DNA from: DTPU01 sp963827855
GTDB lineage: Bacteria; Planctomycetota; Phycisphaerae; Sedimentisphaerales; Anaerobacaceae
Assembly (NCBI GenBank): GCA_963827855.1
Contig: CAWHBY010000002.1
Coordinates: 1,736,001 to 1,800,000 of the forward strand
DNA: 64,000 bases
Direction: 5' to 3'
Under the pieces are notes generated by a model that searched no databases, was not told the origin of the DNA, and saw nothing but the letters and a program-made list of their open reading frames with translations. The number at the start of each line of letters is the position of its first letter. The stretch's first letter is position 1. Below, one piece after another: positions 58,971 through 64,000 of the stretch. Position numbers and translations under genes: made by a program.

Positions 58971-59743
58971 TCTGCGCAGGAATTGACGCAGGCTCAAGGA
59001 CCCTCAAGGTGGTGCTGTGGGATGGCGATAGCCACAAGGTCGTCGGCCAGGCGGTGTCTGACCAGGGCATCGACCAGGCCAGACTCGCGGAGTCCCTCTT
59101 CGATGCCGTGCTCCAGGACCGTGGGCTGGCACGCAAGGACATCGGGAGGGTCGTGGCCACGGGCTACGGCAGGAACGCCGTCGCCTTTGCGGACACCACC
59201 ATCACGGAGATCACCTGTCACGCGAAGGCCGTGCGAACCCTGGTCCCAGATGCAGCGACCGTCGTCGACATCGGCGGAGAGGACAGCAAGCTCATCCGGC
59301 TGGACAGCCACGGCAAGGTGCGTGACTTTGCCATGAACGACCGGTGTGCGGCAGGTACGGGGCGGTTTCTGGAGGTCGTGGCCCGCAGGCTCGAGACAGG
59401 CCTGGACGCACTCGGTGAGATGGCCTCCAGCAGCCGGACGCCTGCATCCATCAGTCGCATGTGTGTGGTCTTTGCAGAGACCGAGATCATCGGCCTGCTC
59501 GCAGGCCATACGCCGGTCGAGGACATCATTGCAGGCGTGCAGGCCGCGATCGCCAGCCGCGTGGCAGGCCTGGCAGGCCGCAGGGCCGATCCGCCCGTCG
59601 TGTTCACTGGCGGTGTGGCCCGGGTCTCCGGGATGAGGGCTGCACTCGAATCTGCGCTCGGCCAGCGAGTGGTCGTCGCCCCAGATCCCCAGTTGACCGG
59701 CGCCCTGGGCGCAGCCCTGCTCGCCGCGGAGATGGGAGAATGA
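58967..59743 (+). CDS. CoA-substrate-specific enzyme activase (HgdC/YjiL-like ATPase)
   Basis: 258 residues from ATG 58967, overlapping the previous stop. ASKHA ATPase fold: AGIDAGSRTLKVVLWDGD, VVATGYGRNAV, VVDIGGEDSKLIRLD, and the Fe-S-ligating Cys in NDRCAAGTGRFLEVVARRL and SRMCVVFAETEIIGLLAGHTPVEDIIAGV. The homodimer holds one [4Fe-4S] between two such Cys per subunit and uses ATP to push electrons onto the dehydratase-type partner. Last gene before selD, 226 bases away. Confidence 0.9.
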   Translation: MICAGIDAGSRTLKVVLWDGDSHKVVGQAVSDQGIDQARLAESLFDAVLQDRGLARKDIGRVVATGYGRNAVAFADTTITEITCHAKAVRTLVPDAATVVDIGGEDSKLIRLDSHGKVRDFAMNDRCAAGTGRFLEVVARRLETGLDALGEMASSSRTPASISRMCVVFAETEIIGLLAGHTPVEDIIAGVQAAIASRVAGLAGRRADPPVVFTGGVARVSGMRAALESALGQRVVVAPDPQLTGALGAALLAAEMGE

Positions 59744-59779
59744 TGGGCGTCAGGTACCAGGTGCCAGGACACGGAAACC

Positions 59780-59960
59780 GCAGACATTCCGAAACGGCGA
59801 AAGGGCGAATGGGCGAATGGGCGAAACGGCGAAGAAATGAAACAGAGAGGTGAAGAGCTGTTAGCTGTAAGCTGTCAGCCATCAGCCGGAATGGAGAACT
59901 GGATACCTCCTGCTGAGAGCTGAAGGCTGACGGCTGAAGGCTTTGTTCTGGGTTCTGAGG
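59780..59960. repeat. Word repeats GGCGAATGG and AGCTGTCAGC before selD
   Basis: CGAAACGGCGAAAGGGCGAA and further GGGCGAAT units (59790-59835), then GTTAGCTGTAAGCTGTCAGC and CTGAGAGCTGAAGGCTGACG, an inverted pair around a loop. Two of the window's repeat families lie side by side here. Confidence 0.65.
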
Positions 59961-59968
59961 AAACCAAA

Positions 59969-61582
59969 ATGATAGATCAAGAAAAGCGACAACGCGTGAT
60001 GCAGCGATCGATTCGGCTGGGGCACTGCATCTGCAATCCCAAGCAGCCCTGCCCGTGCGACACGCTCAAGCAGAAGGACATCTGTCCCTGTGCAGGCGAG
60101 CACGTGGATAGCCCCACCCGCACAGTGGCCTTGACCCAGACCGTGGAGAAGGCGGGCTGCGCCTCGAAGATCGACCAGGCATTCCTCAAGCGGGTCCTCC
60201 AAGACCTGCCCAGCCAGAAGGACCCTCGGGTCCTGGTGGGAGTGGCTGCAGGCGACGATGCAGGCGTCTATGAGATCGGCGACGGCATGGCCCTCGTCCA
60301 GACCGTGGACGTGTTCACCCCCTCTGTGGATGATCCCTACCTGTTCGGCAGGATCGCTGCAGCCAACTCGGTCAGTGACATCTACGCCATGGGCGGCACG
60401 CCCCTGACCGCCCTCTCCATCATTGGGTTTCCTGCCAGGCAACTGCCGGACCAGGTGATGAAGGACATCCTCCGCGGCGGCATCGATGCGATGAACGAGG
60501 CGGACGTCGCCATCATCGGCGGTCACAGCATCCAGGACGACCAGATCAAGGCGGGCTTTGCAGTCACCGGCATCATAGACAAGGATCGGATCGTGACCAA
60601 CGCAAAGGCCACGCCAGGCGACGCACTGATCCTGACCAAGCCCTTGGGCACAGGCATCGTGGCCTTTGCGGCCCAGATCGGCAGGGCCTCAGAGGGCAGC
60701 CTGCGCGCTGCAGGTGAGTCGATGTCGAGTCTGAACAAGACTGCCTGTCAGCTCATGCTGGAACACGGCTGCCATGCATGCACGGACGTTACGGGCTTCA
60801 GCCTGATGGGCCACCTGGCAGAGATGGCGGCCTCCAGCAAGGTGGACGCAGAGGTCATCTGGGATGACCTGCCCCTGCTGCCGGGCGTAGCGGAATACAC
60901 AGCAGCCGGCATCCTCCCCGGTGCGATCGAGCGAAACAGGGAGTCGTGCGAAGGGCGGGTCACAGCAGATCCTTCCCTCAGCCGCGAGAGCGTCGACATC
61001 TGCTATGACGCCCAGACCTCAGGCGGCCTGTTGATCGCGGTCCCAAAGGCAAAGGCAAAGGCACTGCTCGCTGCCCTCCACAAGGCGGGGCTGGCACAAG
61101 CAGCCACCATCGGCAAGGTGACGGGGCCGGGCACGGGCCAGGTGGCGATTCGGACGACGGGGACGAGGGGCCAGAACTCAGAACTCAGGACTCAGAATCC
61201 AGAAGCCAGAAGCCAGAAGCCAGAAGCCGGCAGTCAGGACGCAGAACCCACAGCTCACGGCGCAGAGCCCCAAAGCCCTTCCTGCTGTCCAGGCGAGTCC
61301 ACGCCCGCTGGCCATGCACCGGCAGCCAGCGCGCTCGCCGGCCAGTACAAGGCCTTTCTCAGTACTGCCAACGCCCCTGGCACGCTCGACGCCTACACCA
61401 AGCAGGCCATGGCCATCGCCCTGTCGGTCGCGATGCGGTGTGAGCCCTGCCTGAAGATGCACCTAGAAAAGGCCAGGGAGAAGGGCTTCACGCAGGAGGA
61501 GATCGACGAGGCAGCCTGGATGGGGATAAGCTTTGGAGGTTCGCCTGCCATGGCGTTCTATGAGCAGTGGAAGAACGCGTAG
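59969..61582 (+). CDS. selD: SelD selenide,water dikinase fused to a Cys-rich N-terminus and AhpD-like C-terminus
   Basis: 537 residues in three parts. (1) Residues about 1-50: SIRLGHCICNPKQPCPCDTLKQ and DICPCAGE, six Cys in C-x-C pairs, probably metal or Fe-S binding. (2) SelD about 55-395: KAGCASKI (Cys and Lys of the active-site loop, no Sec), GDDAGVYEIGDG, DVFTPSVDDPYLFGRIAAANSVSDIYAMGG, and CTDVTGFSLMGHLAEMA. It makes selenophosphate from selenide and ATP. (3) About 450-537: a carboxymuconolactone decarboxylase / AhpD-like domain with CEPCLKMHLEKA, a redox C-x-x-C. Parts 2 and 3 are joined by CAGAAGC word repeats read as protein. Confidence 0.92.
   Translation: MIDQEKRQRVMQRSIRLGHCICNPKQPCPCDTLKQKDICPCAGEHVDSPTRTVALTQTVEKAGCASKIDQAFLKRVLQDLPSQKDPRVLVGVAAGDDAGVYEIGDGMALVQTVDVFTPSVDDPYLFGRIAAANSVSDIYAMGGTPLTALSIIGFPARQLPDQVMKDILRGGIDAMNEADVAIIGGHSIQDDQIKAGFAVTGIIDKDRIVTNAKATPGDALILTKPLGTGIVAFAAQIGRASEGSLRAAGESMSSLNKTACQLMLEHGCHACTDVTGFSLMGHLAEMAASSKVDAEVIWDDLPLLPGVAEYTAAGILPGAIERNRESCEGRVTADPSLSRESVDICYDAQTSGGLLIAVPKAKAKALLAALHKAGLAQAATIGKVTGPGTGQVAIRTTGTRGQNSELRTQNPEARSQKPEAGSQDAEPTAHGAEPQSPSCCPGESTPAGHAPAASALAGQYKAFLSTANAPGTLDAYTKQAMAIALSVAMRCEPCLKMHLEKAREKGFTQEEIDEAAWMGISFGGSPAMAFYEQWKNA
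61165..61275. repeat. CAGAACTC / CAGAAGC word repeat within the selD linker
   Basis: CCAGAACTCAGAACTCAGGA, then four AGAAGCC units, then CAGAACCCACAGCTCACGG. The words equal those of intergenic elements at 40820-40915 and 48450-48490. Translated it is QNSELRTQNPEARSQKPEA, low complexity, between SelD and the AhpD-like domain. Confidence 0.8.
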
Positions 61583-62139
61583 GGGACTCGCTGGAGGCAA
61601 TGGCCGGACGGGGATGAATAGAATGAGGGACCGTCGCTGTGTCGGCTGAGCAATCGCGTAGATTGCTACGACAATACCTGTGATCTCTACCAGCCCTTCA
61701 AGGGTCATAGTGCACATCCCTGAGCCACGTGCTCCCTATCCACCACTGTGAATGGGGGGAGCCTCCCGATGTCTGCCGTGCTCCGGCATTCGCTAGACAC
61801 TGTCTGGCGAATCTGTTCGCGCGGGGATTCGCTAGCCAGTGGCTGGCGAATCTCAAAGCACTCGAAGAATCGCCGCATATTCTGCAGCAATGACGAACGA
61901 CTGGCTCTCATGGTGCTGCTCTACCTCTCTGCAGCCGGGAGCAACTTCTCCCGGCTCCTCGTCAATGAGCTATCTGGAGGCCATGACGGCCGTCAATGAC
62001 GCTGGCCCGGCAATACAGGGCGAACGCAAAGTCGCCCCTGTACATCGTGAGGATGAAAACAGGTTCCTGGCGACAGATGCCCTTTCTCGTGGCCCCGGCC
62101 TGTGGTCCCGTTGGCCAGGAGAACAGAAGGAGATTCTGG
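61583..62139. other. Non-coding stretch with a possible decayed gene
   Basis: About 560 bases after selD with no convincing gene. On the minus strand, MTLEGLVEITGIVVAIYAIA in one frame (near 61650-61710) preceded in another frame by PPFTVVDREHVAQGCAL (61705-61911) could be a decayed membrane-protein start, but both frames end quickly. Confidence 0.3.
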
Positions 62140-62345
62140 CCGCTAACCCCGCGAACTCCGCGAACGGCTGTCGCCGCTTCACGACGTTGGACTCTGTCGT
62201 GACACCGCCGTACGCGACGCTTCGCGTCTACCGGAAGGCCATGCCTTCCGGGCGATCTTCGCTGCTCTCCGCTTGGGCAAGCGAGCTTGCCCCGCGTAGA
62301 ACAGCTCGCTCGCATGCGTACGGCTCAGTCTGTGTGCGGAGGTCC
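62140..62345. repeat. Hairpin-array element
   Basis: Word-like CTAACCCCGCGAACTCCGCG, then GACGCTTCGCGTC, CCGGAAGGCCATGCCTTCCGG and GGGCAAGCGAGCTTGCCC, three clean hairpins in a row. Same design as at 12130, 16870 and 62375. Confidence 0.6.
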
Positions 62346-62374
62346 CGGCGTGCTATCCTTCTTTGAGACTATGG

Positions 62375-62600
62375 AGAAGGCAGCTCCACTGCAGCCTAAG
62401 CCGCAGGATCGAGGCCGAGGAAGGGGACGCGTTCCAGGCTTGCCTGGAAAAGCGGGCCATTCCGGAGGCCGCCCTTGGGACGCAGTCCCAAGGCACGGCG
62501 TAGCCGTAGATCAGGTGGCGGAGCTATGAGTATGCCAACACTCACGACCCCGCGCCAACGTTCGCGGGGTTAGCGGGGTTCGCGGCAGAAACCAAGAACG
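62375..62600 (+). repeat. Hairpin-array element, relative of 12130-12380
   Basis: GGATCGAGGCCGAGG, TCCAGGCAAGCCTGGA (written as TTCCAGGCTTGCCTGGAA on this strand), CCTTGGGACGCAGTCCCAAGG and ACGGCGTAGCCGT, ending with CAACGTTCGCGGGGTTAGCG words. It reads in opposite orientation to the element at 12130, with compensating changes in a stem. 62601-62836 holds nothing else recognised before tRNA-Sec. Confidence 0.6.
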
Positions 62601-62836
62601 CTTCCCAGCCAGTCGCTCCCGCGACTGCATCGGTCTGTCCGCCTGCGGCGGATGACAGAGAACCCACGTCTCTTTGAGGCAGGCCGACTTTGCGTTCGCC
62701 CTGCCCGGCAATGCGCGGCCTGACTGCATGTCCTTTCGGCAGGTGCCAGGACATAAGGAAAACACCGCCACCCATGTTGCTTTTGGACTGCAAGGCCGCT
62801 AGCATGGTAGACGGACATTCAGATGGAACCGGTCGC

Positions 62837-62931
62837 GGAGGTGACTGGTGCCTGGTGGTGCTCCTGGTCTTCAAAACCAGTGTAGGGCTGTAAAGGTCCT
62901 GGGTGGGTTCGATTCCCATTCGCCTCCGCCA
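62837..62931 (+). tRNA. selC: tRNA-Sec (anticodon TCA)
   Basis: 95 bases including an encoded CCA. The acceptor stem has eight pairs (GGAGGTGA with TCGCCTCC), as in bacterial tRNA-Sec. The anticodon stem CTGGT/ACCAG closes a seven-base loop CTTCAAA with anticodon TCA at 62871-62873. A long variable arm (GTAGGGCTGTAAAGGTCCTG region) and a T-loop GGTTCGATTCC follow. It reads UGA as selenocysteine and completes the selA/selB/selD set in this window. Confidence 0.95.
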
Positions 62932-62953
62932 TATTTGACAGACGAGGTGCACA

Positions 62954-63226
62954 ATGGCTGCAATGAACCATCCAGCGACCAGAAGGTGGGTATCGTTGGC
63001 CCTGGTGATATGCGGAGGGGTGACCCTGGCCTATGGCCTGCTGGTGCATGCAGAGACCGTTGTCCCAAAGGTGGATGACCCCAACGGGGTGACTGCCACC
63101 CAGTTGGAGCCGGCCCTGGTCCGTGCGGTGTCTGTCGGTGGGCTGGCGAGGGACGACGAGGGCCAACTCAGAAAGACTTATTCCGGCAACGCGGCCCCAA
63201 AAGCCTGCCCGACCTGAACAAAGTAG
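62954..63226 (+). CDS. Small membrane-anchored protein, possible selenoprotein ending C-P-T-U-T-K
   Basis: Starts at ATG 62954 (GAGGTG upstream), 22 bases after tRNA-Sec. Residues about 10-32 (RWVSLALVICGGVTLAYGLL) form a signal anchor; the rest is soluble. The frame reaches TGA at 63215-63217 directly after KACPT, then ACA AAG TAG. If TGA is Sec, the protein is 90 residues and ends CPTUTK, a C-x-x-U redox motif. If not, it has 87 residues and a lone Cys. A hairpin follows 15 bases after the TGA. The next gene, a polyferredoxin-like membrane protein, starts 20 bases later and is probably co-transcribed. No family recognised. Confidence 0.55.
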
Positions 63227-63232
63227 CCAAAG

Positions 63233-63251
63233 GGCTGTGGTGTCCATGGCC
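63233..63251 (+). promoter_or_regulatory. Possible SECIS-like hairpin overlapping the next gene's start
   Basis: GGCTGTGG (63233-63240), loop TGT, CCATGGCC (63244-63251): eight pairs, two of them G-U. The loop lies 23-24 bases after the UGA at 63215-63217, almost the same geometry as at 53968-53986. The ATG of the following gene (63246) lies within the 3' strand, so the hairpin might also restrict its translation. Confidence 0.42.
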
Positions 63252-64000
63252 GAACAAGACAAGACAGGTGCATCCACCTCACGTTGGCTGGCCTGGAGGA
63301 TGTGGATACAGGCCGCCTTCCTCCTGGTGTGGCTCGATCCACTGGCACTGCGCTTGCACAACCTCTGCGGCCCTGTGTTCCACTGCTACGCCTGCCCGCT
63401 GGCGACGTTTGCGTGCCCGATCGGTGTGCTGGCCAACTTCTCTGCCTTACATCTGTTCCCCTTCATGGCAGTAGGATTGCTGGTCGCGGTGGGCGCGGTC
63501 TTTGGGAGCATGGTGTGTGGTTGGGCGTGCCCATTCGGCCTACTCCAAGACCTTGCAGCCAAGGTACCGACGCCCAAGCTCGACCTTCCCCGCTGGACAG
63601 GCCACCTGCGCTATGTTGTCCTGGTCGGGACAGTGCTGGCAGTGCCGTTCCTCTTCGGCGAATCCCATCCCCTGTTCGTCTGCAACTTCTGCCCTGCTGG
63701 CGCGATCGAGGGGGCTGTGCCCAGCATGGTTCAACAGGCAGCCGCAGGCCAGCCGGTGGTGCTGCCCAACGCGTTGAAGCTTGGGGTCCTGTTTGCCTTC
63801 CTGGGCGCAGTCTTCTTTGTGCGAAGGCCTTGGTGCAGGATACTCTGTCCACTCGGCGCGATCTTCTCCATCTTCAACCGGACCTCGGTGTTCTTCCTGC
63901 GGCTTGACCCCGGCAAGTGTACGCAGTGCAAGAGATGCCACAAGCTCTGTGAGCTCGGCCTTCAGCCGGATAGATCGCCGAACGACTCCCGGTGCATCCG
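63246..64000 (+). CDS. 4Fe-4S binding membrane protein (NapH/polyferredoxin-like), 3' end outside window
   Basis: Open from ATG 63246 to the window end (251 codons). Several membrane helices alternate with Cys motifs: CYACPLATFACPIG, VCGWACPFGLLQDLA, CNFCPAGAIEG, WCRILCPLGAIFSIF, and a ferredoxin-type CTQCKRCHKLCELG starting at about residue 223. The C-x3-C-P repeats are those of NapH / YccM-type polyferredoxins, which move electrons between quinones and periplasmic or cytoplasmic acceptors. It would supply low-potential or periplasmic electrons, possibly to the small selenoprotein candidate in front of it. Confidence 0.88.
   Translation, partial: MAEQDKTGASTSRWLAWRMWIQAAFLLVWLDPLALRLHNLCGPVFHCYACPLATFACPIGVLANFSALHLFPFMAVGLLVAVGAVFGSMVCGWACPFGLLQDLAAKVPTPKLDLPRWTGHLRYVVLVGTVLAVPFLFGESHPLFVCNFCPAGAIEGAVPSMVQQAAAGQPVVLPNALKLGVLFAFLGAVFFVRRPWCRILCPLGAIFSIFNRTSVFFLRLDPGKCTQCKRCHKLCELGLQPDRSPNDSRCI

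Noticed and set aside
61463..61911. Minus-strand fragments after selD as a membrane-protein gene
   Set aside because: Two short pieces in different frames, the downstream one overlapping selD; no start signal and no continuing similarity that I can see.

Overview
The window looks like a chromosomal piece of a GC-rich planctomycete, most likely class Phycisphaerae. The evidence is the mix of LamG/discoidin surface proteins, an ECF sigma factor with a FecR-type partner, a DUF1549/DUF1553-DUF1501-PPC gene set, a DUF1559-like pseudopilin, a Gfo/Idh oxidoreductase beside a sugar isomerase, and a remnant of a DUF1080 protein. No rRNA is present. The only tRNA seen is selenocysteine tRNA. At least seven genes carry a single-base deletion, several at G, C or T runs, and most of these genes are normally essential or conserved. 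Consensus indel errors in an uncurated assembly are therefore more likely than real decay.

Layout. 1-12 kb: two secreted LamG proteins (minus strand), then ECF sigma, FecR-like partner, DUF1549/1553, DUF1501 and PPC proteins (plus strand). 12-20.4 kb: an accessory stretch, visibly more AT-rich in parts, with a DUF4365 protein, small membrane proteins, an FRG-domain protein, an SRPBCC protein, a transglutaminase/FGE-sulfatase pair and a membrane protein/HTH regulator pair, bounded by hairpin-rich repeats. 20.5-42 kb: mostly housekeeping genes, including nitronate monooxygenase-like, SDR, apt, kdsB-pyrG, two 28-aa lipoprotein-like peptides, MTA phosphorylase, a CotH/LTD protein, an HtrA protease, an inositol-phosphatase-like enzyme, GT2, ApbE, a TIGR03663 membrane protein, BKACE, a HAD phosphatase, a folM-folBK pair and radC. 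42-48.5 kb: a RAYT transposase with 20-bp inverted repeats joined to an IS remnant, a pseudopilin, a truncated DUF1080 gene, a Gfo/Idh enzyme and a TIM-barrel isomerase.

49-64 kb is a selenium island. It holds selA-selB (minus strand), an exported protein, a strong selenoprotein candidate with an in-frame UGA and a downstream hairpin, a methyltransferase, three 2-hydroxyacyl-CoA-dehydratase-family proteins with their ATP-dependent activator, a selD fused to a Cys-rich N-terminus and an AhpD-like C-terminus, tRNA-Sec, a second small selenoprotein candidate ending CPTU, and a polyferredoxin-like membrane protein that runs off the window. The arrangement suggests, by inference, an ATP-driven low-potential reductase working with selenium metabolism.

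The intergenic DNA is also unusual. Many gaps hold imperfect palindromes built from a repeated short word, a different word in each family. Others hold arrays of small hairpins, and one element shows compensatory changes between two copies. A 180-bp palindrome with perfect 17-bp ends lies in frame inside a dehydratase gene, and word repeats form the linker of the SelD fusion.
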